A stretch of 64,000 nucleotides of DNA, taken from NCBI GenBank assembly GCA_020081605.1, contig JAHREC010000062.1, positions 4,211,758-4,275,757 of the forward strand. The letters are read 5' to 3'. How positions within the stretch are numbered: position 1 is the stretch's first letter; every line of letters begins with the position of its first letter. The notes beneath the pieces were generated by a model. The model ran no database searches. It worked only from the letters and a program-made list of their open reading frames with translations, and was not told where the DNA came from. The stretch is from Albifimbria verrucaria. Taxonomy: Eukaryota; Ascomycota; Sordariomycetes; Hypocreales; Stachybotryaceae. Made by a program: the position numbers and the translations under genes. Positions 47,548 to 60,227 of the stretch are shown piece by piece.

Positions 47548-49476
47548 ATGTCGCGCGTGCTATTGCTATGCTTCATTCATGGCTTTAAGGTACATGCAAG
47601 CCAGCTAACGGCATCATTGAACTGCACCAAGTTAACTGTTGTGTTAGGGAACTGACAATACTTTTCGAGAATTTCCAGAGGTTCGCTATGCTACACGGCA
47701 ACTTTAACGTTGAATATCGTGGCTAACCGTTGTAGGATCTTCAACGTCTTGTAGCAAAACAATTACCAGAACACAAGGTTGAATCGATAGTCTATCCCAA
47801 ATACGAGACAACTGGAGAACTGGATGAAGCCACTGAGAAATTTGTGGAATGGTAACCAGTTCAGTCCTCTCTTTAGTGACTTACACATTCTTACATTTAC
47901 AATGTCAGGCTCAAAGAGCGTGTTATCGACACACGCAAAAAACACTTCGAGAACCCCTGGCCGCCCACTGATCGGAATGTCGGTGTTGTATTAGTGGCCC
48001 ACTCCATGGGGTAAGCTGAATCCAATCCTCAAAGATGGTAGCTACAGATCCTTGACTAACATACCTGTTAGTGGCTTTGTTGCAGCAGATGCTCTTTTCT
48101 CAACACTTAACGAGCGAGCAACAAAATCAGACGAAGATACCCCATTCCCATTGATTCAGGGCATTCTTGCCTTCGACACTCCCTACAATGGTTTGGCAAG
48201 ATCTATGTTCGTTTACGGCGCCTTTTCGAACTATCAGAAAGTCAGCAGTGTTTTCAATGCTATGACAGCACTGTCCGCTGCGGCACCAGCCAGCCTCTCG
48301 AGACTTAGTAGACGCAGCAATCCCACAACTTCTGTACCTGCTTCCTCCTCGAACCCCGCCTGGGCCACTTGGCAACTCGTTGCGGTGAGAACAGGCACAG
48401 TTGGCGCTATAGCTGCTGGAGGTGTCGCAGCTTATATGCATCGAGAAGCTATTATGAACGGGGTGAAGAGCATCAGAAACCTTAACAAAGATTCTATGAA
48501 GGAGGGTTACCAGCAGAGCATAGATGCCCTTGGACAGGGGCTCGCGTATGTCAATCGCGGAAACGTAGGCAAATCTTTCGCATGGCTGTCTGACCATTTC
48601 ACTTTTGTTGGAGCTTTGATGAAGCAAAAGGAGCTGAAGCGTCGTCTGGACCGCCTCGCTGCCGTCAAAGGTGTTGGTGTCCACGACTTCTATTGCTCTT
48701 TGGGCGAGAATGGGTACTGGAGTGGTGGCTATTTCGTGCCAGAAAGAACATTCTGTGCTGTACCTGAGGAAGACCATCCGGCCAATCAGTTGTTCACTCG
48801 ACGCGTAAACCGGAAAGCCGAAGACGAAGTGCAAGCACACATGAGCATGTTTCGACCAGAGAAGCACCGTGGCTATGAAGCTATGACAGAACAGGCTGCC
48901 GACATGGTACGGGAATGGTTTCTGAGCGATGCGCCAATCGTTGACGACCCAAGCCTTCGCGAAAGCGAGCCAGAGGAGGTAGCCGAAAACAAAAAGGTGG
49001 ATGAGGTTCTTGAGAAAGCAGAGACCATCGAAAAGAGCGAGCAAGCGGCAGAGGACGAGAAGAAGGAGAATCGAAACCTGCCAGATGAATCACCTGTCGA
49101 TATCGCTGCCGCTGCGGCGCTAGTTCCCTTACCAGGTGATGCGCAAGGTGATCTAGTTGAGGATGTCAATGATCTTTCAGCTGAAGAGAAACGGACTTAT
49201 CTGCAGTACTTATTCGGTGTTGCCGAACAAGCAGGCACCGAAGTGAAGGGCTGGTGGCCAACCAAAGTGCCAGACGTTTCATCCAATTTGCCAAAGATGC
49301 CCAACATCTCATCAGTGTCATCTGCTGTGTCATCTCTTGGGCATTCTGTTCCCAGTGTCAACATTTTCAAAGGAAAGAAAGAGAGCTCGGAAAAGAAAGA
49401 AGCAGGCGTGGATAATGATGCTCAGATTGCTGCCAGTAACGTGGAGTCTGAAACCAAGGAGAAAACAGAGGGTTGA
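47548..49476 (+). CDS. Lipase-like alpha/beta hydrolase (DUF676-type) with membrane segment
   Basis: About 565 residues in five exons with no frame break (introns 47590-47647, 47681-47735, 47852-47908, 48011-48071). The N-terminus MSRVLLLCFIHGFK is the first strand and oxyanion HG segment; VVLVAHSMGG is the nucleophile elbow GxSxG, split by the last intron; FDTPYNGLA follows as in DUF676/PGAP1-like serine esterases. A hydrophobic segment (TVGAIAAGGVAAYM) may touch or cross a membrane. His in VGVHDFYCSLG or nearby could complete the triad. The C-terminal third is acidic and Lys/Glu-rich with coiled-coil character, then Ser-rich. Substrate unknown; a lipid or protein-linked ester is likely. Confidence 0.8.
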
Positions 49477-50486
49477 GCAGGAACTTTTTGGGATAATATG
49501 GAAGGGATAACAAAATCACGTATGAGCGCATAGATTGTTGCTTTAACTAACTTTAAGGTTATTATTAATGGTTATGATATTGATATTTTTCAGCTTTTCA
49601 TGCACATCGACCCACTGATGAAGGTGATACTGCTTCATGTGAAGGAGCCCTGATTTCAGAATTCTCTTCGATACGTCGTTCAGCGAACTCATCCCAATGG
49701 GACTGCCAGACAATTATCACTACCTCAAGTTGGTTGTAAGATTGGATTTTTGCATCCTGGTTTCCACAATTCTCCATTCTTTGATCCACCAAAGCACTTC
49801 AATTCAGCACGTGTCCCCAAATCACGGCAGTGATGGTTATCGACGTTTTATCACGATGAGTCGACCTAGTATTGAATAGAAGAGAACTGAATACAAGTTT
49901 ATCCCGTCTATGATTTTCTAGAACAAACATTACACTGGATAGATTCTCCCATGTCAGTTACCAATACCAGTAATGTGCAACAGAAGAGTTGCAGTTGTCA
50001 AGTTAAAAGGCCATACGCGAAATAAGTTGTCAATCAATTTCAGTGAAATACGTCGACAATTCATGCAAAGTTGGACCAGAAGGGTTTTGTCTCACGGGGA
50101 TCCTGGATTGACATGACCGATTGATACCTGTCAGCCGTCGAATGTCCCCTCAAAAGACCCATCAGCTTCGTCGCGCTAGGTGAGAGTCTGGCTGGGGCTG
50201 CGGAGGCCTTTAAATACCTTATCAGTTCAACTCTCGTAGCAAGACGCTAATCCGGCCCACGAGCAGATTCGGGAAACCATGGCCGCAATCCCGTCATTTT
50301 AGGTCCAATGTGCTGTTCCTGGATTCTCCACTGTAACGTTGGAGGAGGGTTCCCCGCACTTCGGCCTGAGAGGGCTTCACGATATATTCCTCACCCAGAC
50401 TTTTGCTCTCTTTGGTCCCCCTGAACGGTGCATCCTCCCGTCCCTTGCATACTACCCATCACACAATCGTGCAATATCTCCCTAAA
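49477..50486. other. Intergenic
   Basis: No gene. The part just before 50487 is pyrimidine-rich, as in strong fungal promoters. Confidence 0.45.
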
Positions 50487-51653
50487 ATGGCGTTTCCAGA
50501 GCCTCGGAACACCGGTATGGTCTACCGCCGTCTCGGCCGGTCGGGACTGCACGTCTCGGCTATCAGCCTTGGCGGCTGGATGACCATGGGCGGCTACGCG
50601 GCTGACGAGCAGACCTTTGCCTGCATGAAGAAGGCCTACGACCTGGGTGTCAACTTCTTTGACAATGCGGAGAACTACTCTGCTGGTCAGTCTGAGGTTG
50701 TCATGGGCAAGGCCATCAAGCACTTTGGCTGGAAGCGTAGCGATCTGGTCATTAGCACTAGTAAGTTGGAGATTTTGGAGAAAACCTTGCTTTTCAAAGG
50801 CTAATTAATATTCCAGAGGTCAACTATGGTGCCGTGAACGGTGAGATTCTCATCAACAACCACGGTCTGTCCCGCAAGCACGTTATTGAAGGACTCGAGG
50901 CCTCGCTGCAGCGTCTCGGCCTCAAGTATGTCGACATTGTCTACGCTCACCGCCCTGATCGTCTGACTCCCATGGAGGAGACTGTCCGCGCGTTCAACTA
51001 CGTGATCGACCAGGGCATGGCCATGTACTGGGGAACTTCTGAGTGGAGCGCTGACGAGATTGCCGAAGCTGTACGGACCCCTTATTTTTGAATTTGGCTT
51101 CTTTCGCTTACCGTATTCTCCAGGTTGGCATTGCCAAGGATCTGCGCATGATCGGACCCATCGTCGAGCAGCCTCACTACAACATGCTCGTCCGTGACAA
51201 GGTCGAGGGCCAGTTCCAGCGTCTGTATGAGCGCGTCGGTCTCGGCCTCACCACCTTCAGCCCTATCAAGATGGGTATCCTGGCTGGCAAGTACAACGAC
51301 GTTGTCGACGGCAAGCCCCTGCCGACTCCCGATTCGGCGCCAGCAAGGAGCAGTTTGCCGACATGATGCGTGAGCGCATGGGCGACGACTCATGGAAGCA
51401 GGACATCGAGACGGTCAAGAAGCTCAAGCCCATTGCTGAAAAGCTGGGCATTACTCAGAGCCAGCTCGCCGTCGCGTGGTGCCTGAAGAACCCCCACGTC
51501 ACTAGCGTCATCACCGGCGCCAGCCGACCCGAGCAGATCGAGGAGAACGTTGGCGCGCTCAAGGTGCTGGACAAGCTGACGCCCGAGATCATGGCTGAGA
51601 TTGATGAGATTACCGGCAACAAGGTCACGCTGGACCCTGCCCGACAGGGCTAG
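50487..51653 (+). CDS. Aldo-keto reductase, K+ channel beta-subunit-like
   Basis: NADPH-dependent oxidoreductase of about 352 residues in three exons (introns 50761-50816 and 51071-51123). The catalytic tetrad is visible: Asp in [14 protein letters not shown] with the Tyr in the same segment, Lys in VISTKVN across intron 1, and His in VYAHRPD. The nucleotide-binding region is [18 protein letters not shown]. Overall it is closest to the AKR6-type beta subunits of voltage-gated potassium channels, which are common in fungi as soluble reductases. The frame breaks once near TT 51333-51334. GC- and codon-biased third positions suggest strong expression. No link to the cluster. Confidence 0.9.
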
Positions 51654-52474
51654 ACAAAATTAGATAGATATATCTGGGGTGTCTCAAAAAATGGTGCAGC
51701 AATTATTTCTCCGGACGACTGTTTCATTCCGTGATTCTCACATGTCTTTGTTGGGTGGGTGGGCGCAGGGCCAAAGTGTGACGCCGCACAGAAAACCGAG
51801 TCAGCGATGGACAGGACAAAGGGTGGTTTGGACCCTTGCCCAATATAGGGCAGCAGATCGTCACCACAGGCCCATCACGTGAAGAAAAACAACCTACGTC
51901 TCTCACAAACATGTTCTAGGTTAGTTTTGGAATCATCAAACACTAGAACTGGCCACAGCCTCCATCAAAGCCAGCCGGTGGTGAGCGACTCCGCTACGTC
52001 CTGTCACAGGGCATCTGAGGCTGTTTCGGGCTGTGCGTGGGCCTCGACTCTCACTAACAGGAGACCCAGCCAATCACGGCTTTTGCTGGTTCCCGAAAGG
52101 TGTCATTCCCAGAAGGGGCAGGACCACGCCTTGGCTTGAAGATCCTGGATTTCGGTTCAGTCTAACGTGCGCAGCGTGACCCAAAGGCTGAACTTAAGTC
52201 TATCTTTGAATCATTCACAGGCATGAGGATGCTTGGCCGTCAGGAACCCGGATTGCCGGTGTGGACTGCAATCGGGCGAATTTGACATTCGACATGTCGC
52301 AAACAATTGTTTCAAAAGGACGCCAAAAGTGACCCATCCTGCGTACACCAGACGTTTCCGTAAGGCCCTCTAGGATATATGAGTAGGCGAACTTCCACAA
52401 TTCCGTTTTCTCTGGATGTTGTCACTACTAGTATTTCCGTTCTCTGTCTTCATTCCTGCCGTGGATTGTCCAAA
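51654..52474. other. Intergenic
   Basis: No gene seen. Confidence 0.45.
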
Positions 52475-53755
52475 ATGCAACAACATCAACAGCTACGCAT
52501 CGTCGTCGTTGGCACCGGCTTCGCTGGCCTGTGGAGTGCCCTCGCTGCACGACGCCTGATCGATTCAAAAATCACAAAATTGCGAGAAGCACGCGACATT
52601 GAAGTGGTTGTCATAGCTCCGGAGCCCAAGTTTGTGATCCGACCGGCTCTGTACCAAGAAAACCCGTCAACAAAGGCCGTGGACGTCAGCGAGCTTTATC
52701 GTGTAACGGGCGTTAAATTCATCCCGGGTTTTGTCGAGGGGTCAACGCCGCAGAAAAGGAGGTTGATTATATCGACCACGAAGGTGCACCATGGAGCCTT
52801 CCATATGATCGGATGGTCTTGGCCGCTGGAAGCTGCTTGAGCCGCCCTGATATCCCGGGATTGGATGAACATGCATTCAATGTCGACCAGCTGGAGGACG
52901 CCGTTCAGCTGGATGAACACATCACATCTCTCCGGTTTCTTCCTCCAAGTCGAGCCCGGAACACCGTGGTAGTATGCGGCGCAGGTTCTACCGGTCTCGA
53001 GGTCGCGACCGAGCTACCAAGACGTCTGCGAGTCTTGCTAGGACCCAACGCAAGGCCGCGCGTGATCTTGATTAGTAGAGAGAAAAGATAGGAGGCTCCT
53101 TGGCGAATGGGCACAATCCACCGTAGAAAGGTCGCTATCTCGTCTCGGGGTAGAGACCCTGGCAGGCTCTGCGGTTGCCTCGATTGACGCTGGTGGAATC
53201 ACTACCACTACCGGCCAGCGCATCGAGGCATTGACTGTCGTTTGGGCCGCAGGTATGGCCTCGTCACCATTGACTGACTCGATTGATGGAGAAAGGGACT
53301 CCTATGGCCGCCTTCAAGTCGATTCAAATCTTCGCGTTCCAAATACAAAAGAGATTTTTGCTGCAGGCGACGCCGCGTGCGCAGTTGTCGACGAGGATGG
53401 CAACACAACCGTCATGTCCTCTCAGTACGCGCAAAACACAGGTCGAGCCTCCGGTTACAATGCTGCCGCGGATCTCCTCGGCCTGCCACTCATATCATAC
53501 CGTCAATCCGTATACTTGATGTGTGTGGACCTCGGCCCAAACGAGGCCATTGTGACTGTCGGCTGGGACCGTCGCGTGGTCATCAATGGCATATTGGCGA
53601 AGAAAATTAAGAATTACATCAACGACACCCTAGCTCTCCCGCCAGGTCCAAACAAGGACAAGGCGCTGGCCGCTGCAAAGATGCCTTCGGATTTGGGTCT
53701 GCGTGTGGTGGGATCTTTGCTCTCTGCTGTTGCCTCTATTCGCTCGATATTCTGA
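52475..53755 (+). CDS. FAD-dependent pyridine nucleotide oxidoreductase (NDH-2/AIF-like)
   Basis: About 426 residues. An FAD-binding Rossmann motif opens the protein (IVVVGTGFAGLWSALAARRL), a second nucleotide motif for NAD(P)H lies mid-protein (VVVCGAGSTGLEVATEL), and the C-terminal FAD segment is EIFAAGDAACAV. This layout fits type II NADH dehydrogenases and AIF-like flavoproteins. There is a hydrophobic C-terminal helix (VGSLLSAVASIRSIF). No clear mitochondrial presequence is seen at the chosen start. Frame breaks at GGGG 52738-52741 (one base missing) and AAAA 53083-53086 (one extra or two missing). An upstream in-frame ATG at 52379 would add about 32 residues. Confidence 0.85.
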
Positions 53756-54759
53756 CTGGCTTTCGGTGCAACGGTTGTTGTCCTATGCTCTTTCTTTTGT
53801 CATCATGCCTACAGCTACGGCTGTTTCAAATTCCCGCGAAGCGTTTTCTTTTGTACCTAGCGTTGTAGTGATTTTCTGTCTTGCGTATTCTATAGCAGGC
53901 AGTTTCGTTGAGAGATATGCAGCCTCAGCAAAAGAAACCATCTTACTTATCCAAAGCTCGTACAATTTGATCAAATTCAGGTAGAACCGGCCAAAAAGAT
54001 TCATCGTATTTCTATGCTGCCTAGAGTTAATTGGACCTGTTAGGAAAGAAAGGGTTCTGACTCTCCGATTGGGGAACCCAGAGCGCCCATTCGAAACCAG
54101 AAGACAAGAACTCAGGATAGGCTAAGCAAGCACATGGCACATGCGCTTAAAATCGGGAGTGTCCGAACGCGTGGTCACTAATTGGAGCTGCGAGAGGAGA
54201 TTGATTTATCACCATTAGGAATTTAGGAATATTGTGCTTCCTAATAGTGTTTCCCAGCAATCAGGGATCCGGAGATGCAACCTTCCCTTTCCTCAACTAG
54301 CGGCCAAAGCGGCTTATTGATGCTGTCGGTGCCGCGCCCGGGCTTATAAGAAGCAAAACTCCGGGACACAGTCGGGCTTTGAAAAGGCCGAACCGATAGT
54401 AAGATGCTCTAGGGCGAATGGGTGATGCTGACATTCAAGTTGTGGCTTCGATTTTTGACAAATGCGCAACTGCGAACGACGCCAACGAACAGTGCGTTGG
54501 CACTAACCCACAGCGCATTAGTGATCCATACGTCGCCGTCAGACAGGGGCCACCTCGGGAGGGTCGCTCTGTAATGCTCCGTAAAGAAGAGCCCCGCAGT
54601 ATGAGTCAACCCAGGGCGCCGTCCCAGTTGTCATTGACGCCTTACATTCTGCAGAACATCCTGTGGTTATATTTAAATTCTTGTCACGACGACTATAATA
54701 ACATTATAGGATTCGATCCATACCTGCCGTGGTAAATAGGCCATCAATCATAATTCAAA
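53756..54759. other. Intergenic
   Basis: Nothing supported. An open frame at 54418-54735 (+) has no domain. Confidence 0.45.
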
Positions 54760-55628
54760 ATGGCAAAGCCTACGAAGCCTACAGTTGTCTTGATCCCTTG
54801 GGATCCTAACTCTCCCAACACATTCAGCGCATGGTAGAGCAACGGAAGATATGTGGGTGGCATGAGCACCGCGTCCCCATCCAATGGAGAGACGCTCATC
54901 TAGCAGGCACGAAATGTGTCTATTGGATCGTAAGTATCCAATGTTGACTCAGCGGGCGCACCCAAGTACTAAGCCTCGATAGGTGTTCCCTGAGGATGAG
55001 CCAGAACGTGACACGCACCACAAGAAGCACATAGAGACATATCCAAAAGTATGTGCAGTCTATATAATCATGACCGCGATCCTAAACGTCTATATAGGAA
55101 AAGGATGAATTGGTCGACACCAGCGAGACGCTGCTGAACCAACCTCGCATCCCTGCACGAACTTCATTTCTCCCCATTGGGCACATTGCCCTAGACACCC
55201 ATGACCCTGCTTACACGAAAAAGCTTGGTCTTGAGGTCCCAGATGACGGCAGCTATTGGATCAAAAGCCTCTACGTATCCTACATTCTGCAAGGTCTTGG
55301 CGTGGGCGGAAGTGCCATGAACATTGCTGAGCGTATGTTGACGGAAGAGCCTCACTACGCTCGTCATCTGCTGTTAGACACTGTCCACCACGAAGACCAA
55401 CAGAACAAAGAATTTGCCATGGCCACCTACGGTGAGCTATTCAAGGTACGACCCAATGACACGCCAGATAAAGACCCGACATAATAACATCGCTAGATCC
55501 CTACCCAAGCCTGGTACGAGAGACGGGGCTATAGGTTGATTGGTACCGTGCCAAACCTGTACAACGACCCGGATGCCAACGGAAAGGTGTGGCCTTGCAG
55601 AACAGTGTTTTTGCAGAAAGATCTTTGA
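54760..55628 (+). CDS. GNAT-family N-acetyltransferase
   Basis: About 238 residues in four exons (introns 54930-54982, 55049-55097, 55446-55496). The acetyl-CoA loop is ILQGLGVGGSAMNIAE (Q/RxxGxG/A pattern), preceded by the strand SYWIKSLYVSYI and followed by the C-terminal AWYERRGYRLIGT strand-helix typical of GNATs. The N-terminal MVEQRKICGW and WIVFPEDEPE parts are shared by a fungal-specific subgroup. The frame breaks once near TT 54823-54824. The substrate is unknown; a small amine or protein N-terminus is possible. Confidence 0.82.
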
Positions 55629-56972
55629 TGAAAATGACTTCCACTTGGAATGTACAAGATATGCACATATGTTACGGATGTTCGGGTATTCCCCATATCC
55701 TGTTTTTAGACTATACATAGAATATAAGAACACGCTTTGGAGTATCTTCAGACTGAATGGACGAATGTTACTGTATCCCGCTTGTGCTGTTGCTCTTTTT
55801 AATGGCTGTTTTATGCCACAACCAATCACCCGTCTCTCGCACTTTGCGACAAGGATTTTTGACCCTTTTTGCCATAATTCAAACGATTAATGAGATCCTA
55901 GCTCAAAGATTGTAGAATCATCAAGGTCTATTATGACCACACTTATCACACGGCATGTTGACATGCCTCGGAGAGTGATTTGGTATGAGCTACCCGGTAG
56001 CACCAAGTCCCCTGCCACTTGAGATTGATCACCGTCCAACATCCAGAAATACATGACATTGATGTAGAACAGTCGTCCGAAACGAATTTTGTGTAATCTA
56101 TACCGTAAAGGAGCTGTAGAGAGGATGTTATGCTTTACAAAATTGAAGCTTTGGGGATTCGCTGTCACTTCACCTTCAGCAAGATGCGTGCTCTGCCCAC
56201 TTGTACCACACACCTGTACCAAATTTGTTGAATCCGATCGCTTGGGTTAGCAAAGTTGGATCTCCTATCACTTCGATCATCAAATAGAACATTCAGGCTT
56301 GTGATTAGCGCCCACTATCCTAATGACTACAGCAAACTCATTGATTCGCTCGCATAACAGCAAATCCATAGTTCCAGGAACGGCCCATTCCAATGACAAG
56401 CATTGACGTTGCATGCGGGGTTAACACCAGGAACTTGGTAGAAAGGAATGGATATGCGGGCCCCAGACCCTTGGCATCGAGAAGAATTCATCTTTCACCT
56501 GGTAGGGAACGAGAGTCCTAATCTCAAGAGGAGAATTATGGTACGGGAGTTGTGTGCTGTGTGGTGGAGCTGGACCATACCCAATAAGCCGAGAAGTGCC
56601 CATCATATAGAACCCTTTGAAGTAGCCAAAGGCATGCTCGCCTTCATAACCACTCGTAGCCAAAGACTGTTTGTACCGGAACAAAAGTCATTGAGTGAAT
56701 TGCCTTTCCCGCAACGGAAGTTTATGACGAAATGCAAGGTATGAGGGGAACAGTGGGCCTCTCTAGCTGGGTCTTAGCAAGCTCGGTTGCATTGGACGGT
56801 GGATGAACACCAGGGATCAGAAGACACCGTCCATGTTCGGACCGATCCCTGGACTCGTGCAAAGTGAGGGGAAGCAAGAGCTCCGGACATGAATTTAAGA
56901 TCTGTCGCACACCCAAACGTTTAGCTAAGGTCACCCTGCTCGTCTTGCTTAACGCATCACCAACTGACAAAG
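55629..56972. other. 1.3-kb intergenic interval
   Basis: No gene supported. Minus-strand frames at 55887-56222 and 56421-56684 are open but without domain, signal peptide or splice support. Confidence 0.4.
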
Positions 56973-58739
56973 ATGCAGTTCTTTCGCTTCTTGGCGGGGA
57001 TGATAATCCTGAACCCAACCGTCATGGCTGGACCTGTACGAGGTAAGCCCAGTGGTGAGACTCCCCAGTTTCACAACTCGGCTCGCCATGCCGGCGCAGA
57101 TCCTTTCGTGCTCTGGGACTCGAGCAGTTCACGATATTATGCGTACTCGACTGAGGGTGCTGATGCGGGATACAACTTTGCCATCTACAGCAGCCCCGAC
57201 CTGTCGACATGGCACAAACACCCTGGCGGCGTGCTGAAGGCTTGCTACGATGCCGACATGAACGCGCTCGAAGGTGGACAGGCCTGCTGGGCACGCGACT
57301 GGTACTGGGCGCCCGAGACGTATCACAACGAGAAGACGGGATGGTACTTTTTCTTCTTTGCGGGGCGTCTACGCGAGGACCTCACAAAGGACTACTTCCG
57401 CTACTCTGAGTTTGAGGAACCTTCTAAGATTGGCGTCGCCGTATCTCGCTCGCCCACAGGACCGTTTACGGAGATTGAGTCACGACCAATTGACTACTAC
57501 CCGTTCGACCCCAACTATCACGACGTCAACCTGATCATGGACAAGAAGCAGATGCTACCGCCGCAAAGCTTGGAAGAAGGACAGACTGCGCCCAAGGAAC
57601 GTATATTCCGACCATTGATGTGAACATCTTCTTCGATGACGATGAGCGCATTTACATGTACCTGTCACGCAACGCCTACCGGAACTGGAACTGGGACAAG
57701 GAGCTGGGCAAGTACATCGAGGAGTCCAACATCATCGTGGTAGAGATGGACCGGGCTTGGTGGGATGACCCCAACGCGTCGACCATGCCGGAGATTATTG
57801 CATCTGAAATCGATGTCCACGCCAAGGATGCACCGAAGCTGCCCTGCAACATCACATCTTACAACGGCGTCGGTGAGATCGGCCGCCCTCCGAGAAAGGA
57901 TGGTTGGAAAACAGTCATTTCCTATGGTGCCGACCCCAGAAATGGGAGAACTACCATGTCGACGACTATCAAAAGTACAACGGGTCGCGCAAGGACCGTC
58001 GCTGGTCCGAAGGCAGCACGCTGATCAAGCGAAGCGATGCAAACGGCAAGCCCGTGTATCTGCTGACCTACAGCGCTAACAACTTCGAGGCATCCAACTA
58101 CGGCGTTGGATTTGCGACCGCAGAGTCACCGCTGGGCCCGTTCCGCAAGTCATCGCAAAACCCCGTCTTGTCCCAGCTGCCGGATGCGGAGATCCCCATC
58201 TACTCCACTGGCCATGGCAGTATTGTGGCTTCGCCTCCGCGCGATGGCAATGAAAAGGTTGGCGCGCAGGATGTCACGCTTCGAACCCCGAAAGGAGCCG
58301 AGTTGTTCTACGTGCACCATGGTCGCAATGACACAGCCAGTGCTCGATCGATATTCACGACACGTATGACCCTTCACGAGGATGCAATCTTCGTGGGCTC
58401 AGATGAAGCGATCAGCATGTCTCTCACTTCGTTAGACCAACCCCTACCAGCGAATACGTATCCCTCCAGATTGAGGTTGGCTCCTTGGGTAGCGGCAACG
58501 AGTTCCTTGTACGCGTTTTATCGAAACCTGGTGCTCCGTTTGACCTCCAAGAGAGTTCTAATAGGGTAGTTGCCCTGCCTGGTAAGACGGTCGCGACATC
58601 GATAGAAGAAGACGCTGAGCTGGAGGGAGCGTTTATCGTGTCGTTTGGAAATGCTGTAGTAGACGAGGTGGCGTATCAGCGATTACGCGTGGACGGAAGC
58701 TGGACGACTATCGTTAGCAGCGCGATCCAGCGTAGATAA
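56973..58739 (+). CDS. Secreted glycoside hydrolase family 43 protein
   Basis: Secreted arabinan/xylan-active-type enzyme of about 589 residues. It starts with a signal peptide (MQFFRFLAGMIILNPTVMA), then the five-bladed propeller: ADPFVLWD with the general-base Asp, DWYWAPETYH, KIGVAVSRSPTGPF, IDVNIFFDDD with the pKa-modulating Asp, and ELFYVHHG with the likely acid Glu. A C-terminal beta-rich domain follows. Three frame breaks, each one missing base: GG 57596-57597, CCCC 57934-57937 and near 58466. Substrate specificity (arabinofuranosidase, xylosidase or galactosidase) cannot be read from these motifs. Confidence 0.87.
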
Positions 58740-59151
58740 TTCCTAGTTTTAGCCGCTTTAAATAATAATACTGTCGGTATGCATGCCTCCATTCCAGTGA
58801 CACAGTTCCTACGCGTACTGAGGTACCACATCACGACTGTCTCGGCCGCTGCGCAAGACACGAGGGTGCTGGAGACTGCAGGATTATGATAGTCATTGTC
58901 TATAATTCGTACAAGAGACTGTCTAGGTACACAAAAGCCTTCCAACAGGAGTCATCCAAAGCACAACCAATGTACATAATTTGGATGTAAGTTTCCAAAC
59001 GGGCGTCCACAGGTCTCAGGCGGTGTTGACGAGGCTCAACAGGGCATTCGGGGTATCGTAAGTCATATACAGGGATTCAAAAAGGCAGCCTCCTCTGCCA
59101 GCAAAGAAATCGTATCGGCTGGTCCTCAGCCTATCCACATTAATGTTGTGC
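58740..59151. other. Convergent 3' intergenic region
   Basis: No gene seen between the GH43 and GT32 stop codons. Confidence 0.45.
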
Positions 59152-60227
59152 TTAAAAGTCTCGCCATGTCCCGCGGAACTGATGCTTGACTCGAGACATG
59201 GGCGGCGGTTTCTTGCCACGGGTACTGTTTGAATGGCGCTGGCCAACTCCGAAGCCATCGATTGGTAGAATTAGGATATCTCCAATGAGTCGCTCTTCTC
59301 TGAGACCTGAAAGGTCCCGGAGAGACTCAATCGTCGGATCCATGCGGTGCAGTTCCTGGAAGACGGCATCGGTCCAAGCAGAAGGACCTGTCGTAGTCAA
59401 GACGTCGGCAGAGCTCAGCCGTCCAGCCCAACTTGAGAACGACGAAGGTTGCTGAAGTTCTTCAAGAAATTTCATGGACCGGGTCAACATGGTGGTGAAG
59501 AGGCGATGCCCAGGCGCTGCGGCGATGGTCCATTGGCAGAACTGTAGGTCGTCGTGCACACCACGCCAGTTCTTGCCATTGAGGCGGTCAAACTCGATGC
59601 CAATGACGACATGGGTGTCCTTGCTATACTTTTGCGGGATCCATTTGTCAACGGGCTGCAGCGCGATAGTGTCCATGTCCGTGTAGACGCCGCCTTCGAT
59701 GTAGAGGATGAGGTAGCGCAGCAGGTCAGACTTCATGGCTGGATTGCCCGGCCCCATAAGGGTTTTCTGCAGTGGTGAACCGTCACGGACGTACTCCGAG
59801 ACAAACTTGGTCATGTCATCATCATTGACGAGATTGTAATTGTGTTTAGGGTTGATTTTCTTCCACTTCGCTACCCACGCCTCTTGGCTCGCCTTCTTTT
59901 GGGGTCCACGGCCTTCACCTTACGAAGCTTGGGCGGCTCCAAGAAGATTTGCCAGATGTTGGGCGGGATGAGCGACGGCCCTTGAGAGGTTGGGAACTCA
60001 TCTGGCTGTATAATGCCCACGGCATCCGGGTCCGGCTCAACGTAGGTATCGATCCTGTTGTGGAAGCGCGCGTCTGAGTGCACCCTGAACAGAGTCGCGG
60101 CTGTGACGATGAAGGCGATCGCTACGACGCCAAGAAGCCCTAGTCGCCTTACCCGCGGCAGCGACAGGAAGCGTCGCACCAGCAGCCACCACGGTTGAGC
60201 CGCATTTGTCGGCTTTGAGGGACGCAT
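59152..60227 (-). CDS. Och1-like mannosyltransferase (GT32)
   Basis: Type II Golgi membrane glycosyltransferase of about 358 residues, related to initiation-specific alpha-1,6-mannosyltransferase. A short cytosolic N-terminus rich in Arg precedes one membrane anchor (LGLLGVVAIAFIVTAATLF, about residues 30-48), then the stem, IPPNIWQIFLEPPK, and the catalytic domain with AMKSDLLRYLILYIEGGVY and the nucleotide-sugar/metal DxD in YTDMDTIAL. QWTIAAAPGH and TTGPSAWTDAV are also family blocks. The frame breaks once at TTTT 59897-59900 (+ strand). Shorter than Och1 itself, so it may be one of the paralogues acting on N-glycans or sphingolipids. Confidence 0.88.

Noticed and set aside
48127..49044. 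305-residue open frame on the - strand
   Set aside because: It is exactly antisense to the intact lipase-like gene, with no domain or signal.
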